Assembly: GCA_030530045.1 (NCBI GenBank)
Contig: JAUMVS010000093.1
Span: 1 to 6,017 of the forward strand
Direction: 5' to 3'
DNA from: Phoenicibacter congonensis
GTDB taxonomy: Bacteria > Actinomycetota > Coriobacteriia > Coriobacteriales > Eggerthellaceae
Length of the DNA: 6,017 bases
Shown: one piece after another, positions 1 through 5,964 of the stretch
Position numbering within the stretch: position 1 is the stretch's first letter
Layout of the letters: each line of letters begins with the position of its first letter
Translations under genes and position numbers: made by a program
The notes under the pieces: generated by a model
Seen by the model: the letters and a program-made list of their open reading frames with translations, nothing else
What the model was told of the DNA's origin: nothing
Database searches by the model: none

Positions 1-101
1 GCCAAGCAAAAGCTGAGAAAGAAAGCCTCGAAGAGCAAAGCCCAGTAAAAGAGCTCGTTGATGCTCTTGATGAGGCTGTCGATTCTTCGTTTAACGAATA
101 G
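1..101 (+). CDS. C-terminal tail of upstream gene (possibly tsf, elongation factor Ts), partial
   Basis: The frame beginning at base 3 stays open to a TAG at 99-101 and encodes about 32 residues. The peptide is very acidic, rich in Glu, Asp, Lys and Ala, and ends in DEAVDSSFNE. The other two + frames contain stops (TGA at 14-16, TAA at 46-48), which supports this one. In many bacteria the gene just before pyrH is tsf, with rpsB before it, so EF-Ts is the natural guess. The visible tail carries no EF-Ts motif, however, and would have to be a poorly conserved acidic extension. The identity rests on synteny alone. No terminator is visible between it and pyrH, so co-transcription is plausible. 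Confidence 0.55.
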   Translation, partial: QAKAEKESLEEQSPVKELVDALDEAVDSSFNE

Positions 102-165
102 GCTGCAATTCACATCAGCTAAAAAGCCGTGCCTTAACTTTGTTTATTTGTGTTTAAAACTGTTT

Positions 166-170
166 AGGAG
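166..170 (+). promoter_or_regulatory. Shine-Dalgarno site of pyrH
   Basis: AGGAG lies 5 nt before the ATG at 176 and fixes the pyrH start. The 74-nt gap before pyrH (102-175) is AT-rich. I see no convincing promoter or terminator hairpin in it. Confidence 0.85.
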
Positions 171-175
171 TTTTT

Positions 176-895
176 ATGTCTCAATATAAATACAAAAGAG
201 TGTTGTTGAAACTTTCCGGAGAGGCCCTCGCAGGTGACCAGGGTTTTGGAATTGACCCAAAGGTTGTTCGCGAAATCACAGAACAAATCGGCGAGATTGC
301 AAAAGACGACATTGAAATTGCAATCGTAATTGGTGGCGGAAACTTCTTCCGCGGCTTGGCTGGTTCTTCTGAGGGCATGGATCGTGCCCAGGCCGACTAC
401 ATCGGAATGCTCGCAACCGTCATGAACGCACTTGCATTGCAGGATGCATTTGAACAGTCGGGAATTTACTCAAGAGTTCAAAGCGCAATCAACATGCAGG
501 AAGTCGCCGAGCCATACATTCGCCGTCGCGCCGACCGCCATCTGCAAAAGGGAAGAGTAGTCATTTTGGCTGCAGGCACTGGCAACCCATACATGACAAC
601 CGACACCACAGCTGCTCTTCGCGCTTGTGAGCTCGAGGTTGACTGCCTCATGAAGGCGACTAAGGTTGACGGTGTTTATGACAAGGACCCAAAGAAATTT
701 GATGACGCCCAGCGCTTCGACCACATTTCCTACCTCGAAGTCATCAACCGTCAATTGCATGTAATGGACACAACAGCAACATCGCTTTGTATGGACAACA
801 ACATTCCAATGATTGTTTTCAATCTTGGCGTAAAAGGCAACATCAAACGCGCACTTCAGGGCGAAGATGTGGGTACAGTTATTACTGCCGAATAA
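176..895 (+). CDS. pyrH: UMP kinase (uridylate kinase)
   Basis: PyrH phosphorylates UMP to UDP with ATP, the committed step toward UTP and CTP, in the cytoplasm. It belongs to the amino-acid-kinase fold and not the eukaryotic UMP/CMP kinase fold. The 239 residues match the usual bacterial length of about 240. Visible motifs are KLSGEAL (residues 12-18, phosphate loop), the GGGNFFRG glycine loop (53-60), Asp74 of the UMP site, [10 protein letters not shown] (141-150) for UMP binding, and [13 protein letters not shown] (160-172), the ATP-binding segment. The C-terminus has the expected VMDTTA and a conserved hydrophobic strand. Bacterial homologues are hexamers controlled allosterically by GTP and UTP; this is family knowledge and is not visible here. 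It is followed 27 nt later by frr, the usual neighbour, which suggests a shared transcript. Confidence 0.98.
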   Translation: MSQYKYKRVLLKLSGEALAGDQGFGIDPKVVREITEQIGEIAKDDIEIAIVIGGGNFFRGLAGSSEGMDRAQADYIGMLATVMNALALQDAFEQSGIYSRVQSAINMQEVAEPYIRRRADRHLQKGRVVILAAGTGNPYMTTDTTAALRACELEVDCLMKATKVDGVYDKDPKKFDDAQRFDHISYLEVINRQLHVMDTTATSLCMDNNIPMIVFNLGVKGNIKRALQGEDVGTVITAE

Positions 896-922
896 TTATT
901 TGAACAGGAGAATTTAGAAATT

Positions 923-1486
923 ATGGCAACTGTTGAAGAAGCAAAAACAAAAGCTAAAGAGAGAATGGAAAAGGCGCTCGACGCTCTTCATTCAAACTTC
1001 GCAAGCGTGCGCACAGGTCGCGCAAACCCTATGGTTCTTGACCGCATTCTTGTTGATTACTACGGAACAAAAACTCCAATCAACCAGATGGCTGCAGTTA
1101 AGACACCTGACGCTCATCTTCTCGTGATTGAGCCTTATGACAAATCGTCAATCAAAAACATCGAGACTGCAATTCTTGAGTCGGACCTCGGAATTGTTCC
1201 TAACTCTGATGGTCAAGTTCTTCGCCTTCCTTTCCCAACTCAAACAGAGGAGCGCAGAAAAGAGCTTGCTAAACAGTGCAAAGGTCTTGCTGAAGAAGCT
1301 AAGGTTGCAGTTCGCAACGCTCGTCGTGACGCGAATAACGAGCTCGACAAAATGAAGAAGGACGAAGGTCTTCCTGAGGACGACGTTAAGCGCGAGCAAA
1401 ACAACGTTCAAAAACTCACCGACGACTTCATCGCTCAAATCGACAAATCTCTTTCTGCTAAAGAAGCAGAACTCATGGAGATTTAG
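923..1486 (+). CDS. frr: Ribosome recycling factor
   Basis: RRF works with EF-G to split the post-termination ribosome and release mRNA and tRNA. The 187 residues are close to the family norm of about 185, so the protein is complete. Helical domain I opens with the signature SVRTGRANP (residues 28-36). Domain II contains VDYYGTKTPINQMA (44-57) and the conserved IEPYDKSSI. The return helices carry PFPTQTEERRKELAKQ (103-118) and VRNARRDANN (130-139), which includes the conserved Arg pair that contacts the ribosome. The start is ATG 923, with AGGAG at 906-910. The 12-nt spacer is longer than ideal, but no other start fits the N-terminal family alignment. The gene lies between pyrH and uppS, as in many Gram-positive genomes. 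Confidence 0.98.
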   Translation: MATVEEAKTKAKERMEKALDALHSNFASVRTGRANPMVLDRILVDYYGTKTPINQMAAVKTPDAHLLVIEPYDKSSIKNIETAILESDLGIVPNSDGQVLRLPFPTQTEERRKELAKQCKGLAEEAKVAVRNARRDANNELDKMKKDEGLPEDDVKREQNNVQKLTDDFIAQIDKSLSAKEAELMEI

Positions 1487-1514
1487 TTTTAGCTTTTAAC
1501 TAGAAAGTGGCTGC

Positions 1515-2306
1515 TTGAGACGCGATTTTTCCTACATATTTCCAAATGTGCCCAGCGACATCGATGTTTCGCTTTTTGATGAAGCAAAAGTGCCAAAGCA
1601 TGTTGGCATCATCATGGACGGAAATGGACGTTGGGCAAAAAAGCGTGCGCTGAACAGGCTAAACGGTCACAAGGCTGGCATTGAAGCTGTTCGCGAGGCA
1701 ATTCGCACATCTTCCGACATCGGTGTTGACTACCTGACGATTTATTCGTTTTCCACCGAGAATTGGAAGAGAAGTGACGAAGAAGTTTCGGGTCTCATGA
1801 ATCTCTTTGCTAAGACGATGCTTGCAGAAGTCGATGGTTTGCACGAGGAAAACGTGCGTGTGAAAACTATCGGTGACATCAGCATTCTTCCACAAGACAC
1901 CCATGATGCTTTCGTTAAAGCGGAAGAGAAAACTGCAAATAACACAGGCCTCACTCTCAACGTGGCTGTAAATTATGGTGGACGCGACGAGATTGTACAT
2001 GGCATAAATTGCCTGCTACAAAAGGCAAAGCTGTCACTTTTGAATGATGATGGTGTCGATTCTTCAGACTTTAAGATTATCGAGCAGGATTTAAGTGACG
2101 CGCTCTACACTGCAGGAATGCCTGACCCAGAGCTCATTATCAGAACTTCAGGAGAGATGCGCATTTCAAATTTCTTGCTTTGGCAGGTCGCCTACAGCGA
2201 GTTTGTTGTGACCGATGTTTTGTGGCCCGACTTTGATCGCTACGAATATCTTCGTTGCTTAATTTCCTACATGGGCCGTGATCGACGCTTTGGAAACGCA
2301 AAGTAA
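1515..2306 (+). CDS. uppS: Isoprenyl transferase (undecaprenyl diphosphate synthase), TTG start
   Basis: This is a cis-prenyltransferase that condenses isopentenyl diphosphate onto an allylic diphosphate, giving the long-chain undecaprenyl-PP carrier used for peptidoglycan and other surface polymers. Visible motifs are HVGIIMDGNGRWAKKR (residues 29-44) with catalytic Asp35, GHKAG (51-55), YSFSTENWKR (77-86), NYGGRDEI (153-160), PDPELIIRTSGEMR (203-216) and SNFLLWQVAYSEF (218-230), where Glu229 matches the Mg-binding Glu. Length is 263 aa. An in-frame TAA at 1497-1499 limits the start to TTG 1515, GTG 1548 or later. I prefer TTG 1515: a weak purine-rich stretch (GAAAGTGG, 1503-1510) precedes it, none precedes 1548, and residues 8-22 look conserved relative to actinobacterial homologues as I recall them. 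The product could be a shorter chain, since chain length cannot be read from sequence alone. Confidence 0.95.
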   Translation: MRRDFSYIFPNVPSDIDVSLFDEAKVPKHVGIIMDGNGRWAKKRALNRLNGHKAGIEAVREAIRTSSDIGVDYLTIYSFSTENWKRSDEEVSGLMNLFAKTMLAEVDGLHEENVRVKTIGDISILPQDTHDAFVKAEEKTANNTGLTLNVAVNYGGRDEIVHGINCLLQKAKLSLLNDDGVDSSDFKIIEQDLSDALYTAGMPDPELIIRTSGEMRISNFLLWQVAYSEFVVTDVLWPDFDRYEYLRCLISYMGRDRRFGNAK

Positions 2307-2310
2307 AATC

Positions 2311-3333
2311 ATGTCAGAAGCGGCAAACAATAATTTTCAAGAAGTAACTCCAGAGCAGTTAGAAGCGCGCAGAAAAATGAAAGAAGCTGCGCGTGCTAAA
2401 CACGAGGAGTTAGGCGAGCGCGGTGCAAAGCCTACGAAATATAAAATCCCTGAGCCTGGTCATGAATTTGACATCGCGGACAAAATTGGGAAGTTAGTTC
2501 CAGAGCCTTTGCAAAAGATGGGCTCTTTTTGGACTCGTTTCTTTGTGGGTGCAATTTATCTTTTCACTGTGTTGCTGTGCTTTTTCTTCGGCAACATTCC
2601 AACAATGATTGTGCTTTCTGTGATCGCGGCAATTACTTCGCAAGAGTTCTACTACATGGTTCGCAGCGAGTCGCGCCTGCCAAATGAACTCATCGGCATG
2701 GTTGGGGCTGTTTGCTACATTCCTGCTGTTAACTATTTCGGTCTCCGCGGCTGTGCCTATGTGACCTTGCTTCTCTTGCTCGTGCTTCTCGTTTGGTACG
2801 TTTTTTGGAACAAAGCGAAAATCTCTGACGTCGGCGTGAGCTTTTTTGGCGCTGCCTACACTGGCGGTTTTCTTTCCGGGTTTATGTACATCTCTTCCAC
2901 AATCGATGAACCTTGGGGTTCCTACGCTCTAATCATTCTTTTCTTGGCCGTGTGCGCAAACGACTCGTTTGCCTACCTCGTCGGTCGTGCAATTGGAAAA
3001 CACAAGCTAGCACCACGCACATCACCAAACAAAACCTGGGAAGGTTTCTTTGGCGGAATCGTTGGCTGCGTGGCCTTCTGGTTGATTTTTATCTTCGTGC
3101 CAACCATTAACCTGGATCCATGCCTAGCTGTCCTTTGTGGTATTGTGTCGGCACTTTGCCAGGTTCTTGGCGATTTGGCAGAAAGCAGAATTAAACGCAA
3201 CGCTGGCTTTAAAGACTCAGGCTGGATTATGCCTGGTCACGGCGGCTTGCTTGACCGTTGCGACTCGCTCTTTCTCACAAGCGTATCAGCTGTCATTTTG
3301 TTTATCGGCACGGGAGTGATTCCTCTTGGCTAA
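2311..3333 (+). CDS. cdsA: Phosphatidate cytidylyltransferase (CDP-diglyceride synthase)
   Basis: CdsA is a membrane enzyme that converts phosphatidic acid and CTP to CDP-diacylglycerol, the precursor of the major phospholipids. Using ATG 2311 gives 340 residues. The family signature is clear near the C-terminus: ESRIKRNAGFKDSGWIMPGH (291-310) followed by GGLLDRCDS (311-319), with the Lys-Asp, His-Gly-Gly and Asp-Arg-x-Asp residues intact. A second conserved block is NDSFAYLVGRAIGKHKLAPR (217-236) with SPNKTWEG (238-245). Several hydrophobic segments span about 77-110, 126-166, 175-195, 204-215, 246-263, 271-289 and 323-338. Residues 1-72 form a charged, non-membrane extension absent from typical members of about 270-285 aa. 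The open frame extends upstream to GTG 2278 inside uppS, but that codon has no Shine-Dalgarno. ATG 2311, 4 nt after the uppS stop, suggests translational coupling. Confidence 0.95.
   Translation: MSEAANNNFQEVTPEQLEARRKMKEAARAKHEELGERGAKPTKYKIPEPGHEFDIADKIGKLVPEPLQKMGSFWTRFFVGAIYLFTVLLCFFFGNIPTMIVLSVIAAITSQEFYYMVRSESRLPNELIGMVGAVCYIPAVNYFGLRGCAYVTLLLLLVLLVWYVFWNKAKISDVGVSFFGAAYTGGFLSGFMYISSTIDEPWGSYALIILFLAVCANDSFAYLVGRAIGKHKLAPRTSPNKTWEGFFGGIVGCVAFWLIFIFVPTINLDPCLAVLCGIVSALCQVLGDLAESRIKRNAGFKDSGWIMPGHGGLLDRCDSLFLTSVSAVILFIGTGVIPLG
3312..3319 (+). promoter_or_regulatory. Shine-Dalgarno site of dxr, inside the end of cdsA
   Basis: GGGAGTGA within the last codons of cdsA lies 6-13 nt ahead of the TTG at 3326. 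It supports that TTG as the dxr start and implies that dxr translation is coupled to cdsA. Confidence 0.65.
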
Positions 3334-4417
3334 CAAAAAACGTGTGCTTATTCTTGGAGCAACTGGTTCAATTGGGTTGCAGACAATTGATGTTTGCGAC
3401 CAGCTTTCCGATGAATTTGAAATTTGCGGCATGTCGACGCATTCAAATTCTGCGAAGCTTGAGGCTCTTGCTAATGAGCGCAATGTTGAAAACACAGTGT
3501 GTGGCGAGGCGGACCTCGTTTCGTTTATCGACTACTGCGAGCCAGACATTGTGGTCAATTCGCTCGTCGGTGCTGCAGGTGTAAATTGCAGCTATCACAC
3601 CCTTCAAACTAGTGCTCGCCTTGCGCTTGCTAACAAAGAATCACTTGTCGTAGCAGGTGATTTGCTCATGCCAATGGCAAAAGAGGACGGCAAGTTAACG
3701 CCAATCGATTCGGAACATGGCGCAATTTATCAATGCCTTCTCGGTGAGAACCACGACTACGTCTCCAAGCTTTGGATAACCTGTTCGGGTGGTCCTTTCC
3801 GCGGAAAAACTAAAGAAGAGATTGCTGGAGTCAAAGCGGCTGATGCATTAAAGCACCCAACTTGGAACATGGGTGCCAAAATCACGATTGATTCGGCAAC
3901 TTTGATGAACAAGGGGCTTGAGGTAATTGAAGCGCACCACTTGTTTAACTGCGATTTTGAGAACATCAAAGTTGTAGTTCATCCACAAAGCGTCATTCAT
4001 TCGATGGTTGAATTCATTGATGGCTCTGTCAAAGCTCATCTTGGCACGACCGACATGCGCATCCCAATTGAATATGCGCTTACGCACCCAAAACGCGGCA
4101 AAGCTCCCGTTGAGCCGCTTGATTTCACGAAGCTTGGCTCGATTAGTTTTGATGCTCCCGACCTCGACACTTTTGGCTGCCTGCGTCTTGCATTTGAAGC
4201 TGGCCAGAAAGGTGGCGTGCTTCCGTGTGCTATGAATGCAGCAAATGAAGTCGCAAATGAAAAATTCAGAAACGATGAAATCGGTTTTCTTGACATTGAG
4301 CGCTCTGTTGAGCATGTTATGAATGAAATCAAGAACGCCCCAGCAGAATCTTTAGAGCAACTTCGCGAAGTTGATGAACAGGCTCGTAAACTTGCTGCCG
4401 CTTTTCTTGCGCGCTAG
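3326..4417 (+). CDS. dxr: 1-deoxy-D-xylulose 5-phosphate reductoisomerase, TTG start
   Basis: Dxr (IspC) rearranges and reduces DXP to 2-C-methyl-D-erythritol 4-phosphate with NADPH, the first committed step of the MEP isoprenoid pathway. Visible features are the NADPH-binding LGATGSIG (residues 10-17), the NSLVGAAG segment (78-85), ALANKESLVVAG (100-111), PIDSEHGAIYQ (126-136) with metal ligands Asp128 and Glu130, SGGPFRG (154-160), HPTWNMG (177-183), and DSATLMNKGLEVIEA (189-203) with Asn195, Lys196 and Glu199. VHPQSVIHSMVEF and DMRIPIEYALTHPKR follow, then a complete C-terminal helical domain. At 363 aa it is shorter than the usual 380-400, mainly in the N-terminal nucleotide domain between the glycine loop and VVNSLVG. 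The TTG start overlaps cdsA by 8 nt and puts the glycine loop at the position usual for the family. The rseP and ispG genes that often follow dxr are absent. Confidence 0.97.
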   Translation: MANKKRVLILGATGSIGLQTIDVCDQLSDEFEICGMSTHSNSAKLEALANERNVENTVCGEADLVSFIDYCEPDIVVNSLVGAAGVNCSYHTLQTSARLALANKESLVVAGDLLMPMAKEDGKLTPIDSEHGAIYQCLLGENHDYVSKLWITCSGGPFRGKTKEEIAGVKAADALKHPTWNMGAKITIDSATLMNKGLEVIEAHHLFNCDFENIKVVVHPQSVIHSMVEFIDGSVKAHLGTTDMRIPIEYALTHPKRGKAPVEPLDFTKLGSISFDAPDLDTFGCLRLAFEAGQKGGVLPCAMNAANEVANEKFRNDEIGFLDIERSVEHVMNEIKNAPAESLEQLREVDEQARKLAAAFLAR

Positions 4418-4470
4418 TTAGTTAACGCTTACAATTCATTTTAGTCTGCAAATGATTCTGCACATAAATT

Positions 4471-4476
4471 TGTAAT
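4471..4476 (+). promoter_or_regulatory. Possible -10 element upstream of the arsenic module
   Basis: TGTAAT matches the -10 consensus TATAAT at five of six positions and lies 37 nt before the ATG at 4508. No good -35 is found at the usual spacing; the best, TGCAAA at 4447-4452, matches three of six. The 90-nt gap after dxr has no terminator hairpin, so read-through from the dxr operon is equally possible. The gap also holds a TCTGCA direct repeat (4445-4450 and 4457-4462) of unknown meaning. Confidence 0.25.
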
Positions 4477-4497
4477 CTTTTGAAATCACCTAAATTT

Positions 4498-4501
4498 GGA
4501 G
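4498..4501 (+). promoter_or_regulatory. Shine-Dalgarno site that decides the start of the AhpD-like gene
   Basis: GGAG followed by six A residues leads directly to the ATG at 4508. The in-frame TTG at 4496 overlaps this site, so it is part of the ribosome-binding region and not the start codon. Confidence 0.8.
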
Positions 4502-4507
4502 AAAAAA

Positions 4508-4840
4508 ATGGAAACATATTACAAGCCAGAAGATCTTGGAAAATTCGCAACTATGGGCGAGGAAGCTCCTGAGCTTTGGGACAACTTCATGGCCTATTAC
4601 GGCAAGGTTTTCGAGGACGGCGCACTCACCGCTCGCGAAAAAGCTTTGATTGCTCTTGCAGTTGCGGCGACTGTTCAGTGCCCCTACTGCATCGATGCCT
4701 ACACAAACGCATGCCTCGAGCTTGGTGCTGACGAAGAGCAAATGACAGAAGCTTTCCACGTAGCTTGCGCAATTCGTGGCGGCGCTTCTCTTGTTCACGG
4801 CACACAGATGAAAAGCATCGTTAAGAAACTCGACATGTAG
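4508..4840 (+). CDS. Arsenosugar biosynthesis-associated peroxidase-like protein (carboxymuconolactone decarboxylase/AhpD-like family)
   Basis: This is a small all-helical cytoplasmic protein of 110 aa. It has the AhpD-like core: AREKALIALAVAATVQ (residues 42-57), then CPYCIDAYTNACLELGAD (58-75) with the redox pair Cys58 and Cys61, then AIRGGASLVHG (88-98). The pattern closely resembles the family NCBI names arsenosugar biosynthesis-associated peroxidase-like protein, which is found next to ArsS; I am recalling this family and did not search. In classical AhpD the second Cys is followed four residues later by His, whereas here that position is Tyr65. A peroxidase proton-relay chemistry therefore cannot be assumed. 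Plausible roles are thiol redox, or handling of an arsenic or selenium intermediate for ArsS; this is inference. The start is ATG 4508, judged by GGAG at 4498-4501. arsS begins 59 nt downstream on the same strand, and the pairing is the main support for function. Confidence 0.9.
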   Translation: METYYKPEDLGKFATMGEEAPELWDNFMAYYGKVFEDGALTAREKALIALAVAATVQCPYCIDAYTNACLELGADEEQMTEAFHVACAIRGGASLVHGTQMKSIVKKLDM

Positions 4841-4841
4841 T

Positions 4842-4858
4842 TTTGACGTTGCGTCAAA
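4842..4858 (+). repeat. Perfect inverted repeat (7-bp arms, 3-nt loop) between the AhpD-like gene and arsS
   Basis: TTTGACG, a TTG loop, then CGTCAAA form a perfect dyad beginning 2 nt after the AhpD-like stop codon. It is followed by TTCAACC and no T-run, so it is unlikely to be an intrinsic terminator. It could be a regulator-binding site, an mRNA processing or stability hairpin, or a partial attenuator that lowers arsS expression relative to the upstream gene. TTGACG inside the left arm resembles a -35 box, but the matching -10 region (around 4866-4871, AATTAA) is weak. Confidence 0.55.
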
Positions 4859-4899
4859 TTCAACCAATTAAAGAAGCAACTTAAAAACGCAAAGCAATA

Positions 4900-5892
4900 A
4901 TGCCTCAAAAACCATCACAACAATTGACCGATGCTTTTAATTCCGTCACTCCTTTTTATGAAAGGGTTGGGGAGTTTAAAACATCGTTGCCTGAGCTTGA
5001 AGTTATGCAAGTAAACATAGGGCTGAAGTGCAATTTTGCCTGCAAGCATTGTCATTTGATGTGTTCGCCTAAGTCGATTGAAGAGATGTCTCGCGAAACT
5101 TTAGAGGCGTGCCTTGAGGCTTTTCATAAGCACAACTTCAAAACGCTCGACATCACTGGCGGTGCTCCTGAGCTAAACGAAAACTTTGAGTGGTTCATCA
5201 CCGAAGCGCGAAAGACAATTGATCGCGTGATGGTTCGTTCTAACTTGGGAATTCTTGAAGATGATGGCTTTGGCCATCTTTATCAGAAGTATGCTGACCT
5301 CGGCATAGTCATTATTGCTTCGCTTCCACATTATCGAAAGAAGAATTCAGAAAAGCAGCGAGGCCTAAACACTTTCGACCCGACGATTGCTGCGTTGCAA
5401 AAGCTTTGTGCGCTCGGTTATGGTCAAGAGGGAAGTGGGCTAGAGCTTAATCTCGTCTTTAACCCGCAAGGTGCTGTTATGTCACCAAGCCAATCGCAAA
5501 TTGAAAGAGAATATCGCGGCAGGCTTGAGTCCGATTTCGGCATTGTCTTTAATAATCTTTTCACTATTAATAACTGCCCAATTGGTCGATTTGGTGACCG
5601 CCTCGTCGAGACTGGTAATTTTGAGTTTTACATGAACAGGCTCATTGACACTTTTAATCCTGACACCCTGCCAGGCATGATGTGTCGCTCGCAAATTTCA
5701 GTTGGCTGGGACGGAAAGCTTTACGATTGCGACTTTAATTACGCAATCGATTTGCCCATCAAAGACAAAACAACAATTTTTGATCTTGCGAAAAATGACG
5801 AGCAAGACATGACGCGTGACATCGTGTTTTGGAATCATTGTTACGTTTGCACTGCAGGTGCTGGTTCTTCTTGAGGTGGCGAAACAGCGTAG
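4900..5892 (+). CDS. arsS: Arsenosugar biosynthesis radical SAM selenoprotein ArsS (UGA at 5872-5874 read as selenocysteine)
   Basis: ArsS is a radical SAM enzyme that joins a 5'-deoxyadenosyl group to a dimethylated arsenic species on the way to arsenosugars. The iron-sulfur motif is CNFACKHC (Cys44, Cys48, Cys51). The SAM-contact strand is TLDITGGAPELN (82-93), then RSNLGIL and SLPHY. Conserved blocks EGSGLELNLVFNP, NCPIGRF and CRSQISVGWDGKLYDCDFN (Cys262, Cys277) lead to the C-terminal NHCYVCTAGAGSS (312-324; Cys314, Cys317). The conventional frame stops there at UGA. Homologues continue with Cys-Gly-Gly or Sec-Gly-Gly, and here UGA is followed by GGT GGC GAA ACA GCG TAG. I therefore place the end at 5892, giving 330 residues with Sec325. 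A SECIS-like hairpin supports this. No clear Shine-Dalgarno precedes ATG 4900. No arsM or selenocysteine machinery lies in the window. If UGA were a true stop, the protein would be 324 aa and lack its expected last motif. Confidence 0.92.
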
Positions 5893-5901
5893 GTCGCGCT
5901 T
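5884..5901 (+). promoter_or_regulatory. Candidate bacterial SECIS hairpin of arsS
   Basis: AGCG (5886-5889) pairs with CGCT (5897-5900), and U5890 may wobble with G5896, leaving the loop AGGUC (5891-5895). AGGUC is the start of the essential AGGUCU loop of the E. coli fdhF SECIS. Its A is the 17th base after the UGA; by my recollection of fdhF the equivalent base there is the 18th. The stem is short. An alternative fold pairs 5879-5882 with 5894-5897 and may compete. The arsS stop UAG (5890-5892) lies inside the loop region. SelB would bind this element to deliver Sec-tRNA. Confidence 0.7.
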
Positions 5902-5936
5902 AAATATACAAACTATCTAATTTTATTTACCCATAT

Positions 5937-5964
5937 AAGCAGCTCCTCCGTGAGCTGCTTTTTT
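5937..5964 (+). terminator. Rho-independent terminator after arsS
   Basis: AAGCAGCTC (5937-5945) pairs perfectly with GAGCTGCTT (5952-5960) around a 6-nt loop, giving a 9-bp GC-containing stem. A run of six T (5959-5964) follows. It ends the arsenic module transcript 45 nt after the arsS UAG. In the opposite direction the stem is followed by only a weak TTATAT stretch, so bidirectional use is possible but poorer. The spacer 5893-5936 is AT-rich and contains no gene apart from the 3' arm of the SECIS candidate. Confidence 0.92.

Noticed and set aside
102..165. Promoter upstream of pyrH
   Set aside because: The stretch is AT-rich, but no -10/-35 pair with acceptable spacing stands out. Read-through from the upstream gene is as likely.
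470..760. 96-codon minus-strand open frame inside pyrH
   Set aside because: It is a shadow of the pyrH coding frame with no domain signal or ribosome-binding site.
2278..2310. GTG 2278 as the cdsA start, overlapping uppS
   Set aside because: It has no Shine-Dalgarno and adds only 11 unconserved-looking residues read from inside uppS. ATG 2311 just after the uppS stop is more economical.
3848..4315. 155-codon minus-strand open frame inside dxr
   Set aside because: It lies entirely antisense to a well-supported gene, shows no recognisable motif, and reflects the codon bias of dxr.
4417..4426. Short palindrome around GTTAAC after dxr as a terminator
   Set aside because: The arms are only 3 bp and there is no T-run, so no stable hairpin would form.
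4496..4507. TTG 4496 as the start of the AhpD-like gene
   Set aside because: The TTG overlaps the GGAG ribosome-binding sequence of ATG 4508, and ATG gives the usual family N-terminus.
5872..5874. UGA as the true end of arsS, or a truncating mutation
   Set aside because: The UGA falls on the family's Cys/Sec position, Gly-Gly codons follow it, and a SECIS-like loop lies at the right distance. A random stop would not explain all three.
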